Shown: positions 44,947 to 53,677, numbered from the stretch's first letter. The stretch: 64,000 nucleotides of DNA from Clostridia bacterium (GCA_017410375.1 JAFQQW010000013.1:39230-103229); one strand, 5' to 3'. A program made the numbers and translations. Notes: generated by a model not told the origin, from the sequence alone.

Positions 44947-44975
44947 ATTATACAAAATTTTTATGCTTTTGTCAA
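44947..44975 (-). promoter_or_regulatory. promoter of the TetM-Rae1/Dabb operon
   Basis: Minus strand TTGACA (44975-44970), 17-base spacer, TATAAT (44952-44947): full consensus, directly after the GH39-like stop codon. Confidence 0.82.
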
Positions 44976-44979
44976 CGCA

Positions 44980-46311
44980 TCAGGCAAGAACAATTTTAAT
45001 CAGATAGGTATCAAACATTTTCACGTTCAGGTGAAGTGTAACTTCATTTGCGGCAAACATTTCTTCACGCACCAATTCTAAATTGTGGTCGGTATCCAAA
45101 AGATAGTATTCCACTTTTGCGTTTTCTTCTAAGTTTGTAAGATTGAGCGTTACCCTTTCCGGTTCCGCTTCGTCTACATCCCTGTATCGGGTTAACAGAA
45201 TCGCACTTTCCTTGCCGTCTGTGGCAGTCAGAGAATAAATATCGTCGTTCAGATAACCTGAAGCTTTCACCTCTGTTCCGAGCTGATAAAGTGTGCTGTA
45301 GGCTTTGATGGAGTAATATGCCTTCTGAGGCTGAAGATACTGATCATACAGTCCGCACCAGAGACCGGGGCGCGCATCATAATACATGAGCATGGAAAGA
45401 CTGCTTGCCTGCCCTGTAATCATACCGCCCGTAACAAACGAAGCACCTTTCAAGCCATTAATCTGCTTCATGGTATAAACGTATTCTTCGCCCAGCCACG
45501 CCTTTACATAGTTCCATTCATTCAAAATGGTTTCTGTACCCTCTAAGCCACATATTTTAAGTTCTTCCTCGCCGGCTTGCACATAGTCCATCAAAAACTT
45601 AGGTTCTCTTGCATACATATGATAGGAATAAAAGTCCAGCGGTACATTTTTCTCTTTCGCGTTCTGTAAAAACGCACGTCTAAATTTGGTATAATGGGGG
45701 CCGCAAAAGGCAGGGCCTCCGATTTTAAGATGAGGAAAACAAGCTTTTAAATGCTTTGCCGCAATGGAATACAATTCAATAAACTGTTCTTCGGTACCCT
45801 GCCAGCAAGGGTGAGAGCCGTCAAAATTCTTGCATTCAGGCTCGTTCCATATTTCCCAGTACTCGATATCATAATGAAAGCCGTTTGCCCAGCCTTCGGT
45901 ATAGTGCCGAATAATATGCTCGCAAATTCTTGCCCATTTGTGGAAATCCTTGGGCACACGGGTGCCGTATTTATATTCATGTTCAATGGAAGCACCCAAA
46001 CGGTAAAACACCTTTGTGCCTGCCGCAATGGTATTTTCAAGATATTTATCGGTCGGCTCAAAAACATAGGAGGCAGGATCATTTTCGTCCGCATCAAAGT
46101 TTTTGAAGATACGGTGCACGTCTACAATATGCTCACCACCGTAGCTTGCATAAAAGGACGCATCATGATTTCTGGCATATGGAATACCGGCTTCTTTATA
46201 GGTTTCAAAATTAGACATACCGCGCACATTTGGAAACGCCGGACCGTTGTTTACCGCATGCATCGGTTTTATAACACCACTTGTGTCTTTTAAATCAAAC
46301 TGAATATTCAT
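44980..46311 (-). CDS. GH39-like glycoside hydrolase (beta-xylosidase family)
   Basis: A 443-residue cytoplasmic clan-A glycosidase. The acid/base is Glu157 in YWEIWNEPE and the nucleophile Glu265 in TILNEWNY; the HYTEG and DFYSYHMY blocks between them fit GH39 (beta-xylosidase/alpha-iduronidase type). A C-terminal beta-sandwich (about 345-443) follows. No signal peptide, so it acts on imported oligosaccharides. Single gene with its own promoter (46333-46360) and terminator. Confidence 0.8.
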   Translation of the reverse strand: MNIQFDLKDTSGVIKPMHAVNNGPAFPNVRGMSNFETYKEAGIPYARNHDASFYASYGGEHIVDVHRIFKNFDADENDPASYVFEPTDKYLENTIAAGTKVFYRLGASIEHEYKYGTRVPKDFHKWARICEHIIRHYTEGWANGFHYDIEYWEIWNEPECKNFDGSHPCWQGTEEQFIELYSIAAKHLKACFPHLKIGGPAFCGPHYTKFRRAFLQNAKEKNVPLDFYSYHMYAREPKFLMDYVQAGEEELKICGLEGTETILNEWNYVKAWLGEEYVYTMKQINGLKGASFVTGGMITGQASSLSMLMYYDARPGLWCGLYDQYLQPQKAYYSIKAYSTLYQLGTEVKASGYLNDDIYSLTATDGKESAILLTRYRDVDEAEPERVTLNLTNLEENAKVEYYLLDTDHNLELVREEMFAANEVTLHLNVKMFDTYLIKIVLA

Positions 46312-46332
46312 AGATTCTCCCCCTTTTTCTTC

Positions 46333-46360
46333 ATTTTAGCATATTTAAGATGCTTGTCAA
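46333..46360 (-). promoter_or_regulatory. promoter of the GH39-like gene
   Basis: Minus strand TTGACA (46360-46355), 16-base spacer, TAAAAT (46338-46333). Confidence 0.7.
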
Positions 46361-46389
46361 TACCTTTTGCCGTTTTCGAAAATTTTTCG

Positions 46390-46416
46390 TAAAAAAAAGA
46401 GCAGAACTCTGCTCTA
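46390..46416 (-). terminator. terminator of the signalling operon
   Basis: Minus strand: AGAGCAG/CTGCTCT stem with a 4-base loop and T8 tail, 9 bases below the stop at 46425. Confidence 0.88.
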
Positions 46417-46424
46417 TTTTTATT

Positions 46425-48374
46425 TTATTCATTTGAAGCAATGATAACCGAATAGCTTTCTTCATTCCAACCGACATTTAATCCAAGTCCCTCCGCAATT
46501 GCTCTTGCAGGAACCAAAGTTCTGCCGTTTAACAAAATGGGAGTTATGTCCAACATATAAGACTGCCCGTTTACATCCATCACACTGCTTCCGATGCTGA
46601 GTTTAACCGTTCTGTCCCCACGAACACCCGTTACGGTTTGGGTTGCTTCGTCCCAGGAAACAGTTGCGCCCAAAGCCTCAAAAATCTTACGCATAGGTAC
46701 CAATGTTCTGTCATTATAAATCACAGGATTCTGGTCAAATTCCACCTTTTCGTCCGCTACATAAACCGACACCGTTTTATCGTCTGCCAAACCGATTTGT
46801 ATTTCATAGCTTTGAGAGGTGTTTGTTGCCGTGCCCTGTGCGACTGCCGAAAGAACGTGTTTGCCGTTTTGGTATTTCGTTGCGTCAATATACGCGGTAA
46901 AGGGAGGTCTGGTCTCGGTTGCCACCCATTCGCCGTCAATATAATAGGTCACGCTCTGTACTTTTTCATTATACAAATGCGCGTATGCAGAAACGGGGAA
47001 AACCGCATTTACATAAGTACTGTTTTCAATCGGACGATAGATTGTATCTGCTTCATCCATAAAACTATCCTGTGCAAAAACACCGCCTTTTACATAGTTT
47101 AAATAGGTTTGTTTCAGTGCCGGATTACTGGAAAGCCGATAATCGTCTACGTCTCTGTATACCTGGTGGTCAAAATATGCCATCAGCTTAACCTGCGGAT
47201 ACACCATGGGTAAATATCCGAAATACTGTTCTAAGTAATTCACCGCAAAATCTGTTGTATTCTCACCGGTTGCCGAAACATGATGTCCGCAACCGCATTC
47301 GGAAATCATAATAGGCTTACGGTTACCATACGCCTCCACAAATTCGCGAAGCGCAAGCACCGGGTCTGAGTTTTTGCCCTTTTTAAAATACACTTCATCC
47401 ATCTGCGTTGCGTTAATGTTCCCCTGATAATGCGGAGAGGCATACAAAGAAACGCCTACCCAGTCCACATATTGATCTCCCGGATAATAATCGTTGATAT
47501 TCACATTCCATGCCGGTGCTACGGTCGGCGACCACACCATTGCAACATTTGGATTGCTGTTTCTGAAAATATCCGATACATAGCGATACGCCTGCACAAA
47601 TTCATAGGGTGTGTTTTTGTTGCCCCAGGCATCAAACTCAGCGGCAAATCTTAAATAAATTACCACATCGCTGTATTCTTTAATTACATCTGAAAGCATA
47701 TACAAAAAGGATGCGTAATTCGTAATATTTGAAATGTTATAGCCCTCCTGCGGACAGTTTAAAGCAAGCTCCACCGCCAGACCGCTTTCGCGTGCTTCCT
47801 TCAGCATCAGCTTATTAAAATCAATTGTGCTATAGTCACCCAGTTCCTGATACACCAAAATCATAGATTCATTGGGTATTTCCGGGCGTACCATTCCGTT
47901 TATGCACGCACCGTACAGTACACCACTCTTTTTTTCGCCTCTTGCCCCAAAATGGGTCGCTGTACCCCCGTCTGTATACAGACTGAGGTTTGATGAATAC
48001 TGCTGAACACGCAAGGTGTTGAGCTTTATCTGTCCGTATGTAACAGACGAATCATTATACTGCAATTGCAGCAATTTCTGAAAATACGGCACAGACTCCC
48101 GGTACATACCTAAATTTTCATATGCTACAGCCACCTGCTCATAGCGTGCCCCCAGTGCATCGGTTGTCTGCGTATTCACAGGTTCTTTTTCCAGAAGATT
48201 AATGGATTCAATACCATACTGAATGATTCCTGCATTATCCTTGCTGTTGAGTGCTTTGACATATTTGTCGTTAACAGGCCAGAAGGAATTTGGAAACTTG
48301 TATGCAGAAACCGTACCAACCATTCCGCACAACAATACAACAACCAAAATTAAACAAATACTTTTTTTCATCAT
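46425..48374 (-). CDS. secreted GH26-like protein with Ig-like and copper amine oxidase N-terminal-type domains
   Basis: A 649-residue exported protein: signal peptide (1-24), a helical TPR-like stretch (about 35-110), a TIM-barrel glycosidase-like domain (about 140-430), an Ig-like domain (about 450-530), and a C-terminal Cu-amine-oxidase-N-type repeat domain (about 540-649; RTLVPMRKIFEALGATVSW and RTLVPARAIAEGLGLNVGW). The catalytic pair expected in GH26 can be seen as Glu246 (LRFAAEFDAWG) and Glu359 (PIMISECGCG). The C-terminal repeats are common wall-associated modules in Clostridia. It follows the kinase gene by 27 bases with no terminator between, so it may be in the signalling operon. 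Confidence 0.75.
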   Translation of the reverse strand: MMKKSICLILVVVLLCGMVGTVSAYKFPNSFWPVNDKYVKALNSKDNAGIIQYGIESINLLEKEPVNTQTTDALGARYEQVAVAYENLGMYRESVPYFQKLLQLQYNDSSVTYGQIKLNTLRVQQYSSNLSLYTDGGTATHFGARGEKKSGVLYGACINGMVRPEIPNESMILVYQELGDYSTIDFNKLMLKEARESGLAVELALNCPQEGYNISNITNYASFLYMLSDVIKEYSDVVIYLRFAAEFDAWGNKNTPYEFVQAYRYVSDIFRNSNPNVAMVWSPTVAPAWNVNINDYYPGDQYVDWVGVSLYASPHYQGNINATQMDEVYFKKGKNSDPVLALREFVEAYGNRKPIMISECGCGHHVSATGENTTDFAVNYLEQYFGYLPMVYPQVKLMAYFDHQVYRDVDDYRLSSNPALKQTYLNYVKGGVFAQDSFMDEADTIYRPIENSTYVNAVFPVSAYAHLYNEKVQSVTYYIDGEWVATETRPPFTAYIDATKYQNGKHVLSAVAQGTATNTSQSYEIQIGLADDKTVSVYVADEKVEFDQNPVIYNDRTLVPMRKIFEALGATVSWDEATQTVTGVRGDRTVKLSIGSSVMDVNGQSYMLDITPILLNGRTLVPARAIAEGLGLNVGWNEESYSVIIASNE

Positions 48375-48401
48375 ATCACACTTACATCCTTTTATAACAA
48401 A

Positions 48402-49355
48402 TTATAAATCACCGGCTGAATTGAACCAGTCTGTTTCTATTTCTGTAGTTTTCTGATTTTCAGTCGCAGGCGTCGTAAACGAAAAAGAATTCCCGTACAC
48501 AATTCTGGTGAAAAAGTCCATCAGCTCCTGTGCAGAAGGTCTTTTTTCGGGATTTGCATCCAGCATACGCTTTATGCATTCAGCCAGAATGGGCGGCATA
48601 TCATCCGAATCAGGCATCACAAACCCTTTTTCCAATGCCACTTCGTATAAATAATCATACTTTTCTTTATCGAAATAAGGCAACCTGCCTGTAAAGTATT
48701 CATGCATCACCAGACCCAAACTGAAAATATCGCTCTTTTCGTTAATCCGCACTTCTTGTCCCATCATGGCAAGAAAGGTTTCGGGCGCCAGATAAGTTGT
48801 ATCTCCGCCGATTTCTTCTCCGCATGGAGGCTCGTCCAAAAAGAATCCGCCGTCGAAGTCGATAATTTTAACCGAATAATAGCCGGATTCCGTTTCCTGA
48901 ATCAGAATGTTATCGGGTTTCACATCAAAATGTGCAATACAAGCCTTGTGCAGACACAAAAAGGCATATGCCACAGAGCGCAGAAGCACAAATTTTGTTA
49001 AATTATCCAGTTTTGAAATCCGCTCCACCTCCAACGCAGCAGAAGGAACCTTTTCCATGGTCACATAATAGTGGCTGTCGTAACGAAAAAATTCTTCAAT
49101 GCGCACCAGATTCCCATGGCTGGCACGGTTGATTGCCCGATAGAATTTGGTGAATTTCTCTTCAAAATCCCAGCACAACCGTTCTTTACGGGTGCGCATC
49201 TCCTCCGACATCACCGATGCATCCACCGGATAAATCGGCTCCAGCAACTCTTTTATAAAATATGTTTTTCCGTTTTTGCGTGCAAAAGCCCATTTGGAAA
49301 AACCGCTGTTTTTATTATTCAGTTCTGTGAGTAATTCATACCCGTTGATAATCAT
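48402..49355 (-). CDS. Hanks-type serine/threonine protein kinase, soluble
   Basis: A 317-residue cytoplasmic kinase without membrane helix or PASTA repeats. Lys35 (YFIKEL) is the ATP lysine; the catalytic loop is HFDVKPDN (Asp144, Lys146, Asn149) and the metal motif is DFD (166-168) instead of DFG; YLAPE and the SDIFSLGLVMHEYFTGRLP helix follow. The glycine loop is poor (NNKNSGFSK). Key residues are kept, so activity is likely. The C-terminal 35 residues are a Thr/Glu-rich tail. It lies 32 bases after the PP2C gene, making a kinase-phosphatase pair. Confidence 0.88.
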   Translation of the reverse strand: MIINGYELLTELNNKNSGFSKWAFARKNGKTYFIKELLEPIYPVDASVMSEEMRTRKERLCWDFEEKFTKFYRAINRASHGNLVRIEEFFRYDSHYYVTMEKVPSAALEVERISKLDNLTKFVLLRSVAYAFLCLHKACIAHFDVKPDNILIQETESGYYSVKIIDFDGGFFLDEPPCGEEIGGDTTYLAPETFLAMMGQEVRINEKSDIFSLGLVMHEYFTGRLPYFDKEKYDYLYEVALEKGFVMPDSDDMPPILAECIKRMLDANPEKRPSAQELMDFFTRIVYGNSFSFTTPATENQKTTEIETDWFNSAGDL

Positions 49356-49387
49356 GCTATTCCCCTTATTGCTTTTTAACGCATTTT

Positions 49388-50308
49388 TTAAGTTCGGTTG
49401 TACCTATAGTAATCTCGTTCGTACTTTTTCCAGTCATTTTCCGTATTCCCGGCATTTTGAACAAAGGTTTTGTACATATACTTCGCCCGTTCGGTGTAGT
49501 ACTGCTTTACCGCCTCAAAGCTTTCAAAACCAAAGGCTGCCAGACACAGGGTGTGGTCATCGCCTGCAAACTCCAGTATTCTTTCGTTTAAGCTCGTTTT
49601 CCACGCCTGAATGCTTTCGGCACAAAGCAATGTCTCCAAAAGCATATATTCAAAATCCATGGGTGTTTTCATGTATGCAAAGCAACCGTCTGTTGCTGTG
49701 AATAAAATGCACGGCATTTTCACACTGATGTTTTTTATATTTAGTCGATAGTCATCATTCATGCTGATAACGTTGGTAAGCGCACCATCACCCGAAAGAT
49801 TGCTGTATGCATCCTTGCAATCCACATCATCAAGACTTAACTGATGCAGACCCGTATCATCTAACATATAGCATCTGGAATCTCCCGCCCAAAAACAGTC
49901 GACCTGCAGTTTTTTACCATCGGTTTCCGCTAAAATTCCTGCTGCTGTTGTCGGAAAGCTTAAGCCGAGGCTACCTAATAGTCTGCCTGACTTATCACCA
50001 AACGCATCGCACACACTCAGAGCACGCTTTATATATCCAGGCAAACTTTCCGGATTGCCATTCTCTGTCTCGAACCAGCTTTGAACGACGCCTGCCACCG
50101 CACGGGATGCCACATACGCGCCGGTAAGCCCGGTATAGTTTTCATATCTGCGCGACCCGCTTCCGCCACATCCGTCAAAAACAGAAACCAGTGTTTTGCC
50201 GTTACGGCAACCATAACAATAGCTGTCCTCCCCTTTCATGCTGACCATCTCACCTGCCAGACAGAAGAGGATACTCAAATCTGATTTTATTTCTCTGAAT
50301 TTTCTCAT
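49388..50308 (-). CDS. PP2C-family serine/threonine phosphatase
   Basis: A 306-residue metal-dependent phosphatase. GEDSYC (Asp28), SVFDGCGG (Asp45, Gly46), CFWAGDSRCYML, FTATDGCFAYM and AGDDHTL are the PP2C metal and core motifs, so it looks active. A basic, tyrosine-rich C-terminal tail (about 275-306) is extra. Its ATG overlaps the stop of the VWA gene (ATGA). It probably reverses phosphorylation by the neighbouring kinase. Confidence 0.88.
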   Translation of the reverse strand: MRKFREIKSDLSILFCLAGEMVSMKGEDSYCYGCRNGKTLVSVFDGCGGSGSRRYENYTGLTGAYVASRAVAGVVQSWFETENGNPESLPGYIKRALSVCDAFGDKSGRLLGSLGLSFPTTAAGILAETDGKKLQVDCFWAGDSRCYMLDDTGLHQLSLDDVDCKDAYSNLSGDGALTNVISMNDDYRLNIKNISVKMPCILFTATDGCFAYMKTPMDFEYMLLETLLCAESIQAWKTSLNERILEFAGDDHTLCLAAFGFESFEAVKQYYTERAKYMYKTFVQNAGNTENDWKKYERDYYRYNRT

Positions 50309-50991
50309 ATCGTATTCGTAATCGTATCTATAATCTGGCTGTATTCCAGTTCACTTAAACCTTCGCCTGCTTTAGACGGAAAATGAAGCACCTTGTCCCA
50401 GTTCTTGGAAACCAGATTCCAGTCCGGCTCATCGGGTGCATACAGCAAAAGACGTTTTGCCTGCTGATCGATATAACCTGCATGTTTCTGATCTCCCCAC
50501 CATTCCGTAAGGTCAGCCATATCCTGCGCCATACCGTTAGGATAGAATTTACTGCTTTTCCCAAAGCCAAGCGGATGTGTTGACGCATCTGTCCAGACAA
50601 CAATAACCTGTCTTTTCTTCGTCCCTTCTTTTTCCCAGGCTGATTTGATGGCATATGCCAGCGCCTCAAGACCGTCCTCCGGATCATCTCCGCCGCCGTC
50701 CGCCTCAAGACTTCTTACACACTTTTCAAAATCCTCAGCCTGTTCGGGCAACTTAAAGAAATTTGTTACAAGCATCGCCTGATCCGCATCCGCAAGATAA
50801 TCACGAAAGGCAATCACACGCACCCGAAGCTGGGTAATATGCTTGTTTTTTTCTTCCATTGCACCTGTAATATCCTGATAAAAATTCAGTGCATTGTTTT
50901 TTACAATATCCAGAATCGGTTCCATACTGCCCGTACAATCAATGCAAAACACCATGTCCACATTGTATGTCATTTTATAATTGCTTGCCAT
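50305..50991 (-). CDS. VWA-domain protein (TerY-like)
   Basis: A 228-residue protein made of one von Willebrand A domain. The MIDAS site is intact: DCTGS (18-22), the threonine/aspartate-containing GGGDDPEDGLEAL loop and WTDAST. No signal peptide, so it is cytoplasmic. Coupling to PP2C (4-base overlap) and a kinase resembles the TerY-P triad described for Ter-type stress systems, in which the VWA protein is a scaffold. Confidence 0.85.
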   Translation of the reverse strand: MASNYKMTYNVDMVFCIDCTGSMEPILDIVKNNALNFYQDITGAMEEKNKHITQLRVRVIAFRDYLADADQAMLVTNFFKLPEQAEDFEKCVRSLEADGGGDDPEDGLEALAYAIKSAWEKEGTKKRQVIVVWTDASTHPLGFGKSSKFYPNGMAQDMADLTEWWGDQKHAGYIDQQAKRLLLYAPDEPDWNLVSKNWDKVLHFPSKAGEGLSELEYSQIIDTITNTI

Positions 50992-51013
50992 TTACTTTCC
51001 TCCGTTCCCGTTC

Positions 51014-51625
51014 TCAGTTTCCTGCTTCTGCCGTTTGCGCTTCAGGTACAGGTTCACTTACCGTGTCCGGCTGTGCTACAACCGCAGGCACAACCACCTC
51101 CTGTGCTTTTTTCCACTTTTCCGCACTTTGTTTTACTTTTTCGGAGGAATTGGAGTAAAAGCTGTTTAAAGCCTCTTCCAGATTCCCTTTCGGCATATCC
51201 TGACTTGTCGCATTATTAAGCTGTGTTTCAGAAAGAACCGTCTGCAGCTCTGCAATCTGCTTTTCCATCTGCGCAATTTTTTCCGCATGCGGATTGTATA
51301 AAAAGTTCATTGCAACGCCTGCTATGCCGATAACCAGTGCAAGTCCCGCAATCAATGCCGCCGATTTTGCTTTTTTTCTGCTCTTTCTGATTTTTGCCTG
51401 CAACTCCTGTTCTGTATTCAAAAGCCTGCGAATCGCTTCATCCGAAAAGCTCCCCCCGTTTTCGTTGTAGGACGCATTCCCTTTTTCTTCCGCAGTCTGC
51501 TTTACTTCATAGCTTAATATATCCGAAAAACCGCCGCAACTCGCTTTGGGTGGCAATAACGCACCGCAATGCTTGCAGACCGTAACACTGTCCGAATTGT
51601 TTTTTCCGCATGTTTCACACAGCAT
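51014..51625 (-). CDS. zinc-ribbon protein with a central membrane helix and coiled coil
   Basis: A 203-residue protein: N-terminal zinc ribbon (Cys3, 6, 17, 20: CETC...CKHC), a polar linker, a basic stretch (KIRKSRKKAK), one membrane helix (about 89-110), then an outside part with a heptad-rich segment (EKIAQMEKQIAELQTVLSE) and a Pro/Val/Glu-rich end. The ribbon would face the cytoplasm. I start at ATG 51625, 8 bases from GGAG; the ATG two codons earlier is too close. It probably links the operon's cytoplasmic signalling proteins to the membrane. Family unknown. Confidence 0.72.
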   Translation of the reverse strand: MLCETCGKNNSDSVTVCKHCGALLPPKASCGGFSDILSYEVKQTAEEKGNASYNENGGSFSDEAIRRLLNTEQELQAKIRKSRKKAKSAALIAGLALVIGIAGVAMNFLYNPHAEKIAQMEKQIAELQTVLSETQLNNATSQDMPKGNLEEALNSFYSNSSEKVKQSAEKWKKAQEVVVPAVVAQPDTVSEPVPEAQTAEAGN

Positions 51626-51641
51626 ATTCATCTCTCCTTTT

Positions 51642-52013
51642 TCACAAACTCGCTATCGCAATAACAATCACAATCACAACCAATAAAAGAGCCCACAGTA
51701 AAACAGGCACAAATAAGCTGTCTTCTTTTCCCGAAGCATCCGCTTCCGCCCATTTCTTCACATCTTCTCCGCCGTCTTTAAAACCGTGCTTGGCTCCGGT
51801 ATTGGAAAAAGATGCGTCCGAATTTTCCGTCTGACTATGGTCATACGAACTGATTGCCGCTTCCTCTGCCCAGGATTTTACCACACGGGCATTTGCACGT
51901 TTGGCACGACAAAAATAGCATTCCTGCCCTGTCATATCATTTTCCATTTCACAGTTCCAGCATATCCAGGCAGCTTTTTCCCGTTTATACCGCATTATAA
52001 TTTTTGTTTCCAT
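51642..52013 (-). CDS. RanBP2-type zinc-finger protein with C-terminal membrane anchor
   Basis: A 123-residue protein. Trp16, Cys18, Cys21, Cys32 and Cys35 give the W-x-C-x2-C-x10-C-x2-C pattern of a RanBP2-like finger. A polar, acidic linker follows and the last 20 residues are a pure hydrophobic tail anchor (VPVLLWALLLVVIVIVIAIA). This is the first gene of the operon. ATG 52013 has GAGGAG about 10 bases upstream; the frame is open to 52043. Function unknown; the layout suggests a membrane adaptor. Confidence 0.68.
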   Translation of the reverse strand: METKIIMRYKREKAAWICWNCEMENDMTGQECYFCRAKRANARVVKSWAEEAAISSYDHSQTENSDASFSNTGAKHGFKDGGEDVKKWAEADASGKEDSLFVPVLLWALLLVVIVIVIAIASL

Positions 52014-52048
52014 TCCGGATAAACTCCTCGATAATGTAATCACATTTA

Positions 52049-52077
52049 TTATAACAATTTATTCCCTGTTTGTCAAC
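52049..52077 (-). promoter_or_regulatory. promoter of the kinase/phosphatase/VWA operon
   Basis: Minus strand TTGACA (52077-52072), 17-base spacer, TATAAT (52054-52049): full consensus, suggesting constitutive expression. Confidence 0.85.
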
Positions 52078-52090
52078 TTTTAAAGCAAGT

Positions 52091-52130
52091 AACCGCGCGG
52101 ATTCTTTTCAGAGCCTCCACGCGGTTTTTC
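52091..52130 (-). terminator. hairpin after the Nudix gene
   Basis: The 11-base stem AACCGCGCGGA/TCCACGCGGTT (one G-U pair) has a 14-base loop. The T-tail on the minus strand is weak, so termination is plausible rather than sure. Confidence 0.5.
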
Positions 52131-52152
52131 ATTGTATTTCCACTATATATTT

Positions 52153-52791
52153 TCACACCTTGCGATTTTCTGCCGCTTCACGGATATACTCTTCAAAGGT
52201 ATCCAAAACCTTACGGAAGCCTACTTTAGGTAATAACCGGATTGCCTCCTCCTTGTCCACCCAGCGATAAGCACGTATTTCATCCCGCTTGATGCGCACA
52301 GGTCCTCTCGTTTTTGCCAGGAACAGATGCACATACTTAATACGGTCATTTCGCAAAGTATATGTAACGGTTTTGCAGGGCTGTCGGAACAGCTTTACAG
52401 ACATGCCCGTCTCTTCCTTCACCTCACGAAGTGCGGTCTGACGACGGCTTTCTCCTGCTTCCATATGCCCTTTCGGAAAGCTCCAGCTTTTTGACCCGCA
52501 TTGCAAAAGCACCAGGTACTCAATAATCCCTTCGCGCTCTCTGTAAATGGCAGCACCGCAAGACCGCTCTGCCACCGGGTGCAGATAGGTAAAACGGGAC
52601 ACAAGCTGTCCGTCCTCGTTCTCCACCTGCTCATTCCACATCGAGGCAGGACGTACCCAAAGCTCGCCCGTGTCATACATCGCCTTATACAACACCATTT
52701 TTTCCAGGGTTTCGGAATGGGTCACAAAATCCACAACCTCATATTTGTTTCCTTTATAGTGCTGATACACACCTTTTCTTATTTCTTCCAA
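52153..52791 (-). CDS. DUF1653 domain fused to a Nudix hydrolase
   Basis: A 212-residue protein. Residues about 4-70 match DUF1653 (IRKGVYQHYKGNKYEVVD, VLYKAMYDTGELWVRP). From about 75 comes a Nudix domain with the box GHMEAGESRRQTALREVKEETGM, which fits GX5EX7REUXEEXGU exactly, and AIYRE..YLVLLQ before it. This resembles Ap4A-hydrolase-like Nudix enzymes. DUF1653 is usually a stand-alone protein, so the join is notable. It has its own promoter at 52825-52854. Confidence 0.88.
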   Translation of the reverse strand: MEEIRKGVYQHYKGNKYEVVDFVTHSETLEKMVLYKAMYDTGELWVRPASMWNEQVENEDGQLVSRFTYLHPVAERSCGAAIYREREGIIEYLVLLQCGSKSWSFPKGHMEAGESRRQTALREVKEETGMSVKLFRQPCKTVTYTLRNDRIKYVHLFLAKTRGPVRIKRDEIRAYRWVDKEEAIRLLPKVGFRKVLDTFEEYIREAAENRKV

Positions 52792-52824
52792 CGTCTTACG
52801 TTTCCTTTCTTACCTAATGAAAAT

Positions 52825-52854
52825 ATTATATAACAAACCCTGCACATCTGTCAA
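52825..52854 (-). promoter_or_regulatory. promoter of the DUF1653-Nudix gene
   Basis: Minus strand TTGACA (52854-52849), 18-base spacer, TATAAT (52830-52825). Confidence 0.78.
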
Positions 52855-52912
52855 CCTTTATGCAGATTTTTCGACACTTTAAACAAAAAAATAAATTTTT
52901 TTAAAAAAACAC

Positions 52913-52941
52913 TATACAAATTGTATATTTTATGTTATAAT
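52913..52941 (+). promoter_or_regulatory. purC promoter region with palindrome
   Basis: An extended -10 (TGTTATAAT, ending 52941) is preceded by the palindrome TATACAA-A-TTGTATA (52913-52927) where the -35 box would be. It could be an operator. No purine riboswitch is seen. Confidence 0.5.
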
Positions 52942-52993
52942 AATTCGTAATATTTTTGATTCTTTGATTCAATGGAAAAGGAGATGTCGTATC

Positions 52994-53677
52994 ATGAAAA
53001 AAATCTACGAAGGAAAAACCAAAGACGTATACGCCCTGGACAACGGTAATGTTATGCTTAAATTTAAAGATGACTGCACCGGAAAAGATGGTGTGTTTGA
53101 TCCCGGTGAAAACGCGGTAGGTCTTACCATCGAAGGTATTGGTAAAGAAAACTTAAAAACTTCTATTCACTATTTCGAGCTTTTGAAAAAAGCAGGCATC
53201 AAAACACATTATGTAAGTGCAAACGTTGACGATGCTACCATGGAAGTACTCCCCGGCAAAGTATTTGGTCACGGTTTGGAAGTTATCTGCCGTTTGGTTG
53301 CAACCGGTAGCTTCATCCGCAGATACGGCGAATACATTGAAGACGGTACCGTTTTAGAAGGCGGTTATGTGGAATGCACCTTCAAAAACGACGAAAAGGG
53401 CGATCCGCTGGTAACCGGCGAGGGTTTAGCTGCTCTTGGTGTAATGAGCCCCGAAATGTTTGAAAGCATGAAGGAACAGACCTTAAAAATCACAAAAATC
53501 GTTGCAGATGACTTGAAATCCATCGGTCTTGACTTATGGGATATCAAATTTGAGTTCGGCTACAACAATGACGAAGTCATTCTGATTGACGAAATCGCAT
53601 CCGGCAACATGCGCGTTTACAAAGACGGCACCATTGTTGATCCCGTTGAACTCACAAAACTTATCTTGAACAGATAA
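52994..53677 (+). CDS. purC: phosphoribosylaminoimidazole-succinocarboxamide synthase
   Basis: SAICAR synthase, 227 residues, of purine biosynthesis. It has the [12 protein letters not shown] start, the [10 protein letters not shown] loop, [16 protein letters not shown], and the [25 protein letters not shown] active-site block. Normal length for the bacterial monofunctional form. ATG 52994 follows AAAGGAG; the ten upstream codons of the frame include that site and are not used. It stands alone here, away from other pur genes. Confidence 0.95.
   Translation: MKKIYEGKTKDVYALDNGNVMLKFKDDCTGKDGVFDPGENAVGLTIEGIGKENLKTSIHYFELLKKAGIKTHYVSANVDDATMEVLPGKVFGHGLEVICRLVATGSFIRRYGEYIEDGTVLEGGYVECTFKNDEKGDPLVTGEGLAALGVMSPEMFESMKEQTLKITKIVADDLKSIGLDLWDIKFEFGYNNDEVILIDEIASGNMRVYKDGTIVDPVELTKLILNR

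Noticed and set aside
48402..49355. A PASTA-type PrkC kinase
   Set aside because: The protein is soluble, has no membrane helix and no PASTA repeats, and its phosphatase partner is paired with a VWA protein instead of the usual rlmN-prpC-prkC neighbourhood.
52800..52993. A purine riboswitch upstream of purC
   Set aside because: The leader after the -10 box is too short and I see no matching paired stems; only a small palindrome is present.
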